Shown in pieces: positions 1-8,691 of a stretch of DNA of 32,184 nucleotides. The notes beneath the pieces were generated by a model. The model saw only the letters and a list, made by a program, of their open reading frames with translations. It had not been told where the DNA came from and did not search any database. Numbering within the stretch: position 1 is the first letter of the stretch; every line of letters begins with the position of its first letter. The stretch lies in the NCBI GenBank assembly GCA_018649885.1, contig JABIHA010000083.1, positions 1-32,184 on the forward strand. The letters are read 5' to 3'. A program made the position numbers and the translations under genes. This DNA is from Bacteriovoracaceae bacterium. Its GTDB lineage: Bacteria > Bdellovibrionota > Bacteriovoracia > Bacteriovoracales > Bacteriovoracaceae.

Positions 1-278
1 AAGGAAGAGGGTCAAACAAAATGGCCCGCAGCTAGTAAAAATAGAGTTGAAATGTCGCAGGAAATTTCAACCAATTGACACTGAAATTTTATTTTGACTG
101 AGGGCGTTTTGTAAACGCAAGTCGTGACTACTGCATCTAAATTAAGAGGCAGCAATCATAAATTTGTATATCGATTTTTTTCCTATCCCAACAATATGTA
201 TGGTGTCATTACGGGGTTTGGAGATAAATTTAATAATGATTTTAAGGTTCATGTGATTTGTTTAGGATATCCCAAATG
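1..278. other. No supported gene at the left edge
   Basis: I see no convincing gene here. A plus-strand frame of about 50 codons running to a TGA at about 280 has no Shine-Dalgarno sequence and no recognisable motif. It could be the tail of a degraded gene. The only clear element nearby is the terminator that follows. Confidence 0.4.
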
Positions 279-303
279 AAAAAGGGAAGGCCAATGCCTT
301 CCC
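279..303 (-). terminator. Rho-independent terminator of the EF-hand gene
   Basis: Perfect 8-bp hairpin, GGGAAGGC (284-291), loop CAAT, GCCTTCCC (296-303). Read on the minus strand it is followed by a run of five T (positions 283-279) and then CATTT. It lies about 40 bases beyond the stop of the minus-strand gene ending at 341, which fits an intrinsic terminator for that gene. Confidence 0.8.
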
Positions 304-340
304 CTTCTTTACTCAAGGTATTTCTCAACTCATTTCTTTA

Positions 341-1318
341 TTAAGCTTCTTCTTCTACTGATTCAACTTCTTCTTCGACTTCAACTACTTCTTCAACTTC
401 TTCGCTTTCGCTTTCTTCAACTACTTCTTCAACTGGCTCTTCAGTGACTTCTTCACTAACTTCTTCAGTAGATTCTTCCTGGTTTTTCTCTGCACGTTTC
501 TTTCTTCTGATTTTTCTAGCTAACCTTCTTTCTAGTGCATCAACTTTTTCATCATCATTTCTATCCATTCTCTCTTTTCTTTCTTCTCTTTTTTCTTTTG
601 CAACAGCTAGCTCTTCTTCACTGATGACTCCATCTCCGTCAGTATCAGCTCTTTCTTTCATTCTTTCTTTGTGAGCTTGGATCTTTTCTTTTTTAATCTT
701 TTGACCTCGGGCCCATTCTACTGCAGTTATTTTTCCGTTTCCATCAACATCTAGTTTTTCTAGTCTATGTTGGTGTACTTTCTTAGCAAGCTTTAACTCT
801 TGAGGACCGATTTCTCCGTCACCATTTCTATCAAAAAGCTCTTTTTGGTGCTCTTTAAACTCTGCTTTTTTATGGTTTTTAATTACTTGTCCTCTTTTGT
901 GCTCAAAGGCCCCAATATGACCGTCACCATTTAGATCAAGCTTTTCTTTTCTTACTTCTCTAATCTTCTTTTCAAGAGCAAGTTCTTTTGGTCCGATTTT
1001 GCCGTCATTATTTCTGTCAGCAATTTGCTTTCTTTTCTTTTTCCACTCTAATCTTTTCTTCGCTATTTTCATTTTGGCACGTTTGAATTCAATCTTTTGG
1101 ATTTTTCCATCACGATTTCTGTCCATTTTTCTTTTAGCGATTCTGGCCCTTTTTCTTTCTCTTGGACCAATTTTTCCATCATTATTATAGTCTTTCTTAT
1201 TACGAATTCTTTTGTGTTTTTTAGCATGTGCAACTGCCCGCTTATGGTTGTGTTTTGGGCCAGCAAATACGCTTGTACTAATAAGGACTAGTGCTAGGAT
1301 TAGGCTTAAAGTTTTCAT
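341..1318 (-). CDS. Exported EF-hand repeat protein with acidic tail
   Basis: Protein of 325 aa with a classic signal peptide (MKTLSLILALVLISTSVFAG, cleavage near residue 20), so it is probably periplasmic or secreted. It carries eight EF-hand-type loops of the form DxxxDGxIxxxE, starting at residues 43, 66, 101, 128, 163, 190, 225 and 252; the last (DRNDDEKVDALE) is degenerate. From loop 3 onward the spacing alternates 27 and 35 residues, giving three 62-residue repeats of paired hands. Linkers are rich in Lys and Arg, while residues 281-325 are almost entirely Glu and Val. EF-hand loops bind Ca2+; calcium binding is therefore likely, but the physiological role is unknown. The ATG is preceded by a good SD (AAGGAGT), and a terminator follows the stop. 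Confidence 0.85.
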   Translation of the reverse strand: MKTLSLILALVLISTSVFAGPKHNHKRAVAHAKKHKRIRNKKDYNNDGKIGPRERKRARIAKRKMDRNRDGKIQKIEFKRAKMKIAKKRLEWKKKRKQIADRNNDGKIGPKELALEKKIREVRKEKLDLNGDGHIGAFEHKRGQVIKNHKKAEFKEHQKELFDRNGDGEIGPQELKLAKKVHQHRLEKLDVDGNGKITAVEWARGQKIKKEKIQAHKERMKERADTDGDGVISEEELAVAKEKREERKERMDRNDDEKVDALERRLARKIRRKKRAEKNQEESTEEVSEEVTEEPVEEVVEESESEEVEEVVEVEEEVESVEEEA

Positions 1319-1504
1319 CGTTTGTACTCCTTGTTGTCTTGATATTCTTTTTCAACGTCTCAAAGAGTTACACGCGGCTTATGCAGATAAGTTTCAATTA
1401 ATCCAAAAATAGTTACTAATCCTATAATTACAGCAAGTTAGGGCTGAGTCGTGCTGCCAACTTTTCTTGGCAAAGAAGCTTATATTAGGTAAAAATCAAG
1501 GCCC

Positions 1505-2563
1505 ATGGATCACTTATTAGAAAACTACAACTACCACCTGCCAGAGCATTTAATAGCTTCTAGGCCTGCAGTTCCACGTCATAGTTCAAAACTTATGATT
1601 TATGACCAGAGAACTGGTGAGGTTCATCACACAAGTTTCGACAATATTCATCAATTTCTCCCTCAAAACTCTTGCATGGTATTTAATCAATCAAAGGTCT
1701 TCCCCTGCAGGCTTCGTGGGAAAAAATCTACTGGTGGCTCGGTGGAAGTCTTTCTTTTATCACTTGAGCCTACGGACGGCGACGCCTACCCCTGTCTTGT
1801 TAAGACCACCAAGAAAAAAAAGATTGGGGAGAAGTACTATTTCGATGGAGGGCTTGAGGCCCAATTAGTGGGTCACCATGAAAGAGAAGATAGTGGATCC
1901 TTTCTAGTGAAATTTTCTACTGGTGAGCTATTAACCTGGCTTGAAGACTACGCCATGATTCCCATCCCTCCTTATATTAGAAAGGGTGAATCAGATCTAA
2001 GAGATCGCAGTGATTACCAAACTATTTATGCCAAAAATCCTGGCTCAGTTGCAGCACCTACGGCCGGGCTTCACTTCACAGAACTTGTACTTAGTAATCT
2101 TGAGTCTAAGAAAATAGACACAGCTTTTGTCAATTTACATGTAGGGCTTGGAACCTTTTCTAAGGTGGGAGTCGAAAATATACACGATCACAAAATGCAC
2201 CACGAGAGCTACTTCGTAGATAGCGAGAATCTGGAAAAGATAAGCAGTCGTAAAGGCTCGCTTGTTGCTGTGGGAACCACAAGCCTAAGAGTTCTTGAAA
2301 GCTCCTATAATATAGACATGAACCCTGCGGAGATGTATTCAACAGATATATTTCTCCATCCGGGAGTTGATGTGAAATCCATCAAGGCCTTGGTCACTAA
2401 TTTTCATTTACCAAAGTCTAGCCTTCTGATGCTTGTTAGTGCTCTTATTGGTAGAGAGAAAACTCTTGAGCTTTATCGTGAGGCCATAGAAAATGAATAC
2501 CGCTTTTTCTCCTACGGAGATGGAATGTTAATTTTATTAGATAGGGGAGAGCTCGGTGAGTGA
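1505..2563 (+). CDS. queA: S-adenosylmethionine:tRNA ribosyltransferase-isomerase
   Basis: QueA transfers and isomerises the ribosyl moiety of SAM onto preQ1 at tRNA position 34, giving epoxyqueuosine, in the cytoplasm. The 352-aa length matches the family (about 350). The N-terminus (YNYHLPEHLIASRPAVPRHS) and the central block PGSVAAPTAGLHFT near residue 180 are family signatures, as is the C-terminal TNFHLPKSSLLMLVSALIG segment. The ATG at 1505 has only a weak SD. It overlaps the next gene, tgt, by 8 bases, so the two enzymes of queuosine synthesis are translationally coupled. Confidence 0.96.
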   Translation: MDHLLENYNYHLPEHLIASRPAVPRHSSKLMIYDQRTGEVHHTSFDNIHQFLPQNSCMVFNQSKVFPCRLRGKKSTGGSVEVFLLSLEPTDGDAYPCLVKTTKKKKIGEKYYFDGGLEAQLVGHHEREDSGSFLVKFSTGELLTWLEDYAMIPIPPYIRKGESDLRDRSDYQTIYAKNPGSVAAPTAGLHFTELVLSNLESKKIDTAFVNLHVGLGTFSKVGVENIHDHKMHHESYFVDSENLEKISSRKGSLVAVGTTSLRVLESSYNIDMNPAEMYSTDIFLHPGVDVKSIKALVTNFHLPKSSLLMLVSALIGREKTLELYREAIENEYRFFSYGDGMLILLDRGELGE

Positions 2564-3689
2564 TTTTTTTACCTTAGAGAAAACCTCTGGAAAGGCCCGT
2601 GCAGGAAAGTTTGTTACCTCTCACGGAGTTGTTGAAACTCCTATCTTTATGCCTGTGGGTACAAGGGCCTGTGTGAAAATGCTGACCAGTGAGGACCTCG
2701 AAGAGCTTGGCGCTCAAATTATTCTGGGGAATACCTATCACCTATATCTAAAGCCTGGACACGACATTGTTGAAGAGTGTGGGGGATTGCACGGCTTTAT
2801 GTCTTGGGATCGACCGGTTTTAACAGACTCTGGTGGTTTTCAAGTTTTCTCACTAGCAGATATCAATAAAATATCAGAAGAAGGCGTTCAGTTTCAAAGT
2901 CATATTGACGGCTCAAGGCATATGATTACCCCCGAGAAATCCATGGAAATTCAAAGGGGTCTTGGCTCTGATATTGTCATGGCCTTTGATGAGTGTCCTG
3001 CTCTTCCTTGCACTGATGAGAAAATGAGAGAAAGCGTTGAATTAACTCTTCGCTGGGCCAAGCGGTGTGCGGATGTAAAATTAAAGTCGCACCAGCACCT
3101 CTTTGGCATTGTTCAAGGTGGGCTCGATGTTGATCTAAGAGTGGAGTGCATGAATCGACTTCTTGAGATCACAGACGCTGATGGCGAGAAGGCCTTTACT
3201 TCCCTTGCTATTGGTGGCCTTTCAGTAGGTGAAAAAAATGAGCAGATGTACCAATTCCTTGATGAGTTTACTCCTCAAATGCCTCAGAATATGTCTAGAT
3301 ACCTAATGGGTGTAGGAACGCCTGTTGATTTAATTAAGGCCATTGGCTCAGGTGTTGATATGTTTGATTGCGTGCTACCCACAAGGAATGCAAGGAATGG
3401 ACAGATTCTGACAAATCGTGGACCCATCAATATAAAAAATGCCAAATTTGCAAAAGATCAAAGTGCACCTGATCCTGACTGCTCATGCAAAGTTTGTAAA
3501 AGGTACACCAAGGCCTACTTGCGACACCTACAAACAGTTGGGGAGTTTACCGCCAGTCGACTTATTAGTTACCATAATCTTTATTTCTATCTCGACTTGA
3601 TGAAGAGGGCACGGGCCGCAATTTTTGAGGACCGTTTTCAACAATTTTTACAGCAATTTCTAGAAAATTATCTATCGTCCAAAAAATAA
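2556..3689 (+). CDS. tgt: tRNA-guanine transglycosylase (GTG start)
   Basis: Tgt exchanges guanine 34 for preQ1 in tRNAs with GUN anticodons, the step before QueA. The protein has 377 aa, the normal bacterial length. Visible signatures: GNTYHLYLKPG, the active-site TDSGGFQVFSL near residue 90, FDECPALP, the GIVQGG substrate loop, the nucleophile region VDMFDCVLPTRNARNG near residue 270, and the zinc site CSCKVC near residue 310 with its distal His in SYHNLYF near 339. The start is a GTG inside the 3' end of queA, preceded by AGGGGAG. It is convergent with the ion-channel gene, 21 bases away. Confidence 0.97.
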   Translation: MSDFFTLEKTSGKARAGKFVTSHGVVETPIFMPVGTRACVKMLTSEDLEELGAQIILGNTYHLYLKPGHDIVEECGGLHGFMSWDRPVLTDSGGFQVFSLADINKISEEGVQFQSHIDGSRHMITPEKSMEIQRGLGSDIVMAFDECPALPCTDEKMRESVELTLRWAKRCADVKLKSHQHLFGIVQGGLDVDLRVECMNRLLEITDADGEKAFTSLAIGGLSVGEKNEQMYQFLDEFTPQMPQNMSRYLMGVGTPVDLIKAIGSGVDMFDCVLPTRNARNGQILTNRGPINIKNAKFAKDQSAPDPDCSCKVCKRYTKAYLRHLQTVGEFTASRLISYHNLYFYLDLMKRARAAIFEDRFQQFLQQFLENYLSSKK

Positions 3690-3700
3690 AAAGTGTGGAT

Positions 3701-3726
3701 AGCTTTATGGCTAAGAAGCTTTTTTT
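3701..3726 (+). terminator. Likely terminator of queA-tgt
   Basis: AGCTT (3701-3705) and AAGCT (3716-3720) can pair around a 10-nt loop and run directly into T7. The stem is short. It overlaps the last codons of the convergent channel gene, whose stop is at 3711, so the 3' ends of the two transcripts share sequence. Confidence 0.5.
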
Positions 3727-5027
3727 GTCGGCTTCTTATCATTGTAGCGGCGATTCACAGCTCGCTGGAGCCTGCTATTGAGGTCAGGATACTTTTCAAT
3801 GATTTGAAGAAAATCTTGCTTCTCAAATGAGTAGAGATCACAGTATGTTGCTGCTCTAATATCAGCGGTCCTTGTACTATCTTGGAGCAGGGCGATTTCA
3901 CCAAAAAATTGTCCGGCCTTGAGAGTTACCAGGACTTGCCCTTCATCACCAAGAACTTGCACACTGCCATGACCTATAACAAAGAGCTCAGCTCCATGGT
4001 CACCTTTTTTAATAACTGTGTCTCCTGGAGAGTAGTGGAACTGCTTGAGTGAGACGGCCACTTCTTTCATACATTTTAGAGAGACTCCATTAAATAAGTA
4101 GACCCCACTTAAAAGACGCAACTTCATAAAGAGTTTGAGCTCTTCTTGAAGTGCTATGGGAAGCTCTGAGATAATTTTAGTATCATTATCCGACAGCCTC
4201 TTTTCACTCAGGTGATTATAGTATGAGAATACTTGTTTTTGCAGGACTAGGGGGACCTTGTAGTGATTCATCAAGGCCGCAATGTCTTGCATTTTCTCAC
4301 GGTGCTTTTCTTTGTGCTTATCGGCCGCCAAAATGATTCTAGAAATTTGACCAATCACAACACCATAAAAACCAACTCCTAAGATCATGATGAAAATAGT
4401 ATAGATTCTTCCTACATTGGTGGAAGGAGTAATATCTCCATAGCCAATGGTCGTTAATGTAGTGATGGCCCAGTAAAAACTTTTATTATAATGGGTGTAC
4501 AGATCAGCATCAGCTGCAGCTGGATAAATAACCATCCATCCACAAGCTAGTACATGGCAAATTGCCATACAACCGATTAAGGCCAGGAATAATTTAATTG
4601 TATTTGGTAGGTTTACAATGAAGATTGACTTTGAAGTTTCTTTAATAATTCTGACTGCCTTAAAGGATCTGACAAGTCTTAGAAGCCTAAGGTAGCGAAG
4701 AACATTATAGGTAACGGCACCACCGGCCAAGTAGGCCACCAAGTCAAAAGGGATACAGCCAATACTATCAATCCAAGGCCACATGGTTTTTATATAGGGC
4801 TTTTCTCCAGTTTCTTCATTATGCTCTTTGGGTGACCAGTATTTTATATTGAGATACATATCCACCATGAATGCGATTGTGATCAGGCCATCAATGACCA
4901 CTTGGTAGGACTTTAATTCAAAATGAAGTGCAAAATCGAGGCTTGCGTAGATGCTTGTATATCCCAAAAGGGCCAAAATAAATGCCTGCCAGAGTATGTA
5001 AATGATGGAGTCTGTTTTATGGTGCAT
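3711..5027 (-). CDS. Voltage/cyclic-nucleotide-gated type K+ channel
   Basis: Inner-membrane channel of 438 aa. It has six-helix channel architecture: helices at about residues 10-30 and 44-60, an Arg-rich S4-like segment at 111-130 (RYLRLLRLVRSFKAVRIIKE), a helix at 145-167, the pore with selectivity filter TTIGYGD at 192-198, and S6 at about 207-228. A C-linker follows, then a cyclic-nucleotide-binding domain at about 310-425 whose phosphate-binding cassette contains FFGEIALLQDSTRTADI (374-390), including the conserved GE and R-T-A. Known bacterial relatives conduct K+ and are opened or modulated by cAMP. The SD is AAAGG, 5 bases before the ATG. It is a stand-alone gene between queA-tgt and the export operon. 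Confidence 0.92.
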   Translation of the reverse strand: MHHKTDSIIYILWQAFILALLGYTSIYASLDFALHFELKSYQVVIDGLITIAFMVDMYLNIKYWSPKEHNEETGEKPYIKTMWPWIDSIGCIPFDLVAYLAGGAVTYNVLRYLRLLRLVRSFKAVRIIKETSKSIFIVNLPNTIKLFLALIGCMAICHVLACGWMVIYPAAADADLYTHYNKSFYWAITTLTTIGYGDITPSTNVGRIYTIFIMILGVGFYGVVIGQISRIILAADKHKEKHREKMQDIAALMNHYKVPLVLQKQVFSYYNHLSEKRLSDNDTKIISELPIALQEELKLFMKLRLLSGVYLFNGVSLKCMKEVAVSLKQFHYSPGDTVIKKGDHGAELFVIGHGSVQVLGDEGQVLVTLKAGQFFGEIALLQDSTRTADIRAATYCDLYSFEKQDFLQIIEKYPDLNSRLQRAVNRRYNDKKPTKKAS

Positions 5028-5233
5028 GCAGGCCTTTATTCAACAAAGATTTTTGACTCTAACTTATCGAAATTTTAGGGGAAAACTTTAATATTTGCTT
5101 TTCTTAACCACTGCTTCATTTTTAGTGGTCCTAAGTCGTTGGAAACGGACAACTTTGTCTTTCTTATTTACGGTCCACAAGGTATAAAACCAAAAAAGTT
5201 GTTTTAATAATTTTGTATTAAGGAGATTTATAG

Positions 5234-5569
5234 ATGTTTGCACAAGCCTATGCTCAAGCCGCTGGCAGCGCCGCTGCACCAAGTCCACTAGTTCAATTCG
5301 CACCGCTAGTTCTGATATTCATCGTGTTTTATTTTTTCATGCTAAGACCGCAGAAAAAGAAGCTACAAGAAGAGCAAGATATGCTTAAGGACCTTAAAAA
5401 AGGCGACGAAGTTTACACTAAGTCAGGACTTTTAGGTAAAGTTCACGGATTAACCGACAAAATCATTACTATGGAAGTTTCAGAAGGCATGAGGGTCAAA
5501 ATTTTGAGATCTCAAGTTGGTGGACTTGCCAGTAAAATATTTGAGAAAAAAGAGCCTACTAAGGCATAG
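5234..5569 (+). CDS. yajC: Preprotein translocase subunit YajC
   Basis: Single-span inner-membrane protein that associates with SecDF in the Sec holotranslocon. It has 111 aa, with a short Ala-rich N-terminus, a helix at about residues 22-37 (FAPLVLIFIVFYFFMLRP), the RPQKKK motif, and a C-terminal domain with KKGDEVYTKSGLLGKV and a MRVKILRSQV block, all typical of YajC. The ATG is preceded by AAGGAG. It is the first gene of a same-strand run with tatA, secD and secF, the usual arrangement next to queA-tgt. Confidence 0.95.
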   Translation: MFAQAYAQAAGSAAAPSPLVQFAPLVLIFIVFYFFMLRPQKKKLQEEQDMLKDLKKGDEVYTKSGLLGKVHGLTDKIITMEVSEGMRVKILRSQVGGLASKIFEKKEPTKA

Positions 5570-5590
5570 TTACTAATAGGAGGACGGCAC

Positions 5591-5875
5591 TTGTTTGGAC
5601 TTGGAATTGCTGAAATTTTAGTTATTTTAGTTTTGGCCCTGATATTTATTGGGCCCAAAAAGCTTCCAGAAATTGCCGTCAACTTGGGTAAGGGAATTCG
5701 CGAATTTAATCGTGCCAGACAAGGTATCGTGGATTCCATCAACACTGTTAAAAACGATGTGGAAGAACAAACCAAATCCATACTTGATGAAGAAGTCCAC
5801 AGTGAAGATACAAGCAGCGACCATGCTGCAACTGCTAAGACTGACGAGAACAAAGATCCAGAACGAAGAGAATAG
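5591..5875 (+). CDS. tatA: Twin-arginine translocase TatA/TatB-family subunit (TTG start)
   Basis: Inner-membrane component of the Tat pathway, which exports folded proteins. The 94-aa protein has the family layout: a short N-terminal helix (GIAEILVILVLALIFIG), the hinge GPKKLPE, an amphipathic helix (VNLGKGIREFNRARQG) and an acidic, disordered tail. The GP before KKLP is somewhat TatB-like, so TatA versus TatB is not settled. The start is TTG at 5591, strongly supported by AGGAGG at 5578-5583 seven bases upstream. Its place between yajC and secD groups Sec and Tat export functions in one transcript. Confidence 0.88.
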   Translation: MFGLGIAEILVILVLALIFIGPKKLPEIAVNLGKGIREFNRARQGIVDSINTVKNDVEEQTKSILDEEVHSEDTSSDHAATAKTDENKDPERRE

Positions 5876-5930
5876 TAAACCTTCATAATTAATTGGCCAG
5901 TAGCAACTCCATCCTTTAATATCAATGAAG

Positions 5931-5969
5931 TACGTCTGAGACAGACGTAGGGGTAGTGGCTCGCCACTA
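5931..5969 (+). promoter_or_regulatory. Twin perfect hairpins in the secD leader
   Basis: Two adjacent perfect stem-loops: TACGTCTG-AGA-CAGACGTA (5931-5949) and TAGTGGC-TC-GCCACTA (5954-5969). They lie 38 bases before the secD ATG, after the tatA stop. Neither is followed by a T-run, so they do not look like an intrinsic terminator. An RNA processing, stabilising or attenuation role for secDF is an inference. Confidence 0.55.
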
Positions 5970-6007
5970 GCACAAATTTATCAATCCACTTTCTAAGGTG
6001 ACGAATT

Positions 6008-7714
6008 ATGAAACGCGAGTGGTGGTATCGCTTTACCTTTTTACTTGTAGTAACAGCAATCTCTTTGGTGACTATTGTTCCGACGGTTTTTGACCTTCGT
6101 GAAGAATCATCTTTTCCCGTAAAATCCAAAATCAATTTGGGCCTAGACTTACAAGGTGGCCTCTACATGGTTTTGGGGATCGACTTTAAAAAAGTCTATC
6201 GTGATGAGATCAAAGGGCAAGTCCAAAAAATACTCTACTCTATCGGAGAAGAGGGTGTGAAAGGGGAGGTAGGAGATCTAGATATAAGTAGTCTTGATGA
6301 TCCTAAGCATTCATTTGTTTTAACTTCCGCTTCTCAGGCCCAGCAGGCCAAAGATGTTATTAAAAAATATTATGGGCAGGTGGTCAGACTGACAGGTGAA
6401 ACAGGAACAACTCTTCAGTATGGATTAAATAATTTATACAAAATAAGAATTGAAGAACAGTCAGTGACTAAATCAATTGAAGTTATCAGAAACAGAATTG
6501 ATGAGTTCGGTGTGACAGAGCCTGAGATTATCTCTCAAGGAAGTGACAGAATTGTTGTTCAACTTCCCGGTGTAAAAGATATTAAAAGGGCCAAGTCGCT
6601 TATTGGAAAGACTGCAGTTCTCGAGTTCAAGTTAGTCAACGACGAGTTTGGACAAGCTAAGCTCGATGAATTGGTCAAAAAAGTAGAAGACGGAGGCCAC
6701 ATCTTTAAAAAAGGCATGCGTTGGTCGGATTATCTATTAGAGATGAACCAACAGCTTAAGGCCGATCTTCCCAAGGGATTTGAGCTAACCTTTCAAAAAG
6801 AAATTAATAAGATAACCAATGAAATCACCTCAAAGCAACCGTTTTTAGTTCAAACAGTTGCTCCTCTAACTGGTGACGACATTCAAGACGCCAACGTTCA
6901 AATTGATCAGCAAGAAAATAAACCAGAAGTTGGTCTTACTTTCAAGGCCTCAGCGGCCAAGAAATTTGAAGAGCTCACAGGAAATAATGTGGGTAAGAGA
7001 ATGGCGATTATTCTCGATGGTAACCTAATCACTGCTCCAGTTCTTCAATCGAGAATTGGTGGAGGACGGGCCAGGATTACTATGGGCCGTGGTAATTACC
7101 AAGACACACTAGATGAGTCCAATGAAGTCTCCATGGTTTTGAGAGCAGGTGCTCTACCTGTTCAGCTTGATTTTGAAGAGCAAAGGGTAGTGGGACCATC
7201 GCTTGGAAGTGATTCAATTGAGAGGGCGAGATACGCATCTCTCATTGGGTGTTTGTTAGTTTTTATCTTTATATTAGTCTATTACAAAATCTCTGGTGTC
7301 ATTGCTATTACTACACTGTTTTTGAATATTCTCTTTATACTCGCTTGTCTTGTAGGGCTTGAGGCGACTCTAACTCTTCCAGGTATTGCAGGGATTGCAC
7401 TAACTATCGGTATGGCGGTCGATGCAAACATCATTATATATGAGAGGATTCGAGAGGAAAAAAGAAGGGGCGCAAAAAATATCAATGCCGTCTCAACTGG
7501 TTTTGCTCAGGCCTTCTGGACCATTATTGATGCCAACATCACAACCGCACTTGCAGGACTGATGCTTCTCAATTTTGGAACTGGGCCCATTAGAGGTTTT
7601 GCCGTAACTCTTTTAATTGGAATTGTGGCAACTGTTTATACATCTTATTTTGTAGGACATATTTTCTTTCAATTTTATATGGATAAAGTTGAAGGGAAAG
7701 ATCTTAGTATTTAA
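6008..7714 (+). CDS. secD: Protein translocase subunit SecD
   Basis: SecD, with SecF, uses the proton gradient to pull preproteins out of the SecYEG channel on the periplasmic side. The protein has 568 aa with an N-terminal helix (residues 7-26), the D1 motif GLDLQGG (45-51), a large periplasmic domain, and a C-terminal bundle of five helices starting near residue 404. The D4 region GMAVDANIIIYERIREE falls near 468-484 and includes the functionally important Asp. SD AAGGTGA lies before the ATG. It is separated from tatA by 132 bases holding two hairpins and from secF by 23 bases. Confidence 0.97.
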   Translation: MKREWWYRFTFLLVVTAISLVTIVPTVFDLREESSFPVKSKINLGLDLQGGLYMVLGIDFKKVYRDEIKGQVQKILYSIGEEGVKGEVGDLDISSLDDPKHSFVLTSASQAQQAKDVIKKYYGQVVRLTGETGTTLQYGLNNLYKIRIEEQSVTKSIEVIRNRIDEFGVTEPEIISQGSDRIVVQLPGVKDIKRAKSLIGKTAVLEFKLVNDEFGQAKLDELVKKVEDGGHIFKKGMRWSDYLLEMNQQLKADLPKGFELTFQKEINKITNEITSKQPFLVQTVAPLTGDDIQDANVQIDQQENKPEVGLTFKASAAKKFEELTGNNVGKRMAIILDGNLITAPVLQSRIGGGRARITMGRGNYQDTLDESNEVSMVLRAGALPVQLDFEEQRVVGPSLGSDSIERARYASLIGCLLVFIFILVYYKISGVIAITTLFLNILFILACLVGLEATLTLPGIAGIALTIGMAVDANIIIYERIREEKRRGAKNINAVSTGFAQAFWTIIDANITTALAGLMLLNFGTGPIRGFAVTLLIGIVATVYTSYFVGHIFFQFYMDKVEGKDLSI

Positions 7715-7737
7715 TTAACACGTAAAGGTAAGAAGAT

Positions 7738-8667
7738 ATGTTTGAGATAATCAAATCAGGTACAAAAATTAAATTTACGGGTATGTTTAGATTTACGGCG
7801 CCTATATCTATACTACTAGTTCTGGTTTCACTCTACCTGGCTTTTGGAAAAGGCTTGGAGTACGGAGTTGATTTTAGAGGTGGGGCTGAGATCCAGGTTA
7901 AATTTAGTAATGCCATTGAAACTAAGAGTCTTCGATCAGCTCTAACAAGTGCTGGTTATGGCGGGGCACTTGTTCAGACTTTTGGTGTTGAAGGTGACAA
8001 TGAGTACTTGATTAAAGTTAAGGCCGATGAAAAAAATCTCAACGGCGTGACTGATAAGATTTCCTCCCTTCTTGTAAGTACTTTTTCGGGTGATGGAGTT
8101 GAAATTAGAAAGACGGATATAGTTGGACCTAAAGCGGGTGCAGAGCTTAGGAACTCAGGTTTCCTTGCAATGTTTTACGCCCTTTTGGCGATTATGATCT
8201 ATATTGCTATTCGGTTTGATTTTAAGTATTCACCGGGTGCGATTTTTGCTCTATTTCACGATGTCTCGATTATTTTGGGGATCCTCTCCCTATCAAGTTA
8301 TGAGTTTTCTCTTCAAACTGTAGCTGCCCTTTTGGCCGTCATTGGTTATTCGGTGAATGATACGGTGGTCGTTTATGACCGGGTGAGGGAGCACGAGGAA
8401 AAATACGCGGGAAGATCTCTTAAAGAGCATATTGATAATGCTATTAATGAGACACTGAGTAGAACCATTCTAACATCATTTACAACTCTATTTGTTTCAC
8501 TGGCCATGTTTTTCTTCGGCGGTGTGAGCATCGAGGGTTTCTTTTTTACCATTAGTCTTGGTGTGATTATTGGAACTTACTCATCTATCTTCGTGGCAGC
8601 TCCAATAACTTTACTTACTGATAAGTTAAGAGGGACTGGTGGCACAGTGGAGCCAAAAGCTAGCTAG
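7738..8667 (+). CDS. secF: Protein translocase subunit SecF
   Basis: Partner of SecD in the Sec translocon. It has 309 aa, normal for the family. The N-terminal helix is at about residues 20-36, followed by the GVDFRGG motif near 43-49, a short periplasmic domain, and a helix bundle from about residue 135. The conserved IGYSVNDTVVVYDRVREH block lies near 202-219. It is co-oriented with secD and followed after 24 bases by two unknown genes, probably in the same transcript. Confidence 0.97.
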   Translation: MFEIIKSGTKIKFTGMFRFTAPISILLVLVSLYLAFGKGLEYGVDFRGGAEIQVKFSNAIETKSLRSALTSAGYGGALVQTFGVEGDNEYLIKVKADEKNLNGVTDKISSLLVSTFSGDGVEIRKTDIVGPKAGAELRNSGFLAMFYALLAIMIYIAIRFDFKYSPGAIFALFHDVSIILGILSLSSYEFSLQTVAALLAVIGYSVNDTVVVYDRVREHEEKYAGRSLKEHIDNAINETLSRTILTSFTTLFVSLAMFFFGGVSIEGFFFTISLGVIIGTYSSIFVAAPITLLTDKLRGTGGTVEPKAS

Positions 8668-8691
8668 CCTTCCAGAAACTAGGATGAAGAC

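Noticed and set aside
444..674. Ser/Phe-rich plus-strand reading frame
   Set aside because: Antisense shadow of the acidic, Glu-rich end of the EF-hand gene; no SD and a composition dictated by the opposite strand.
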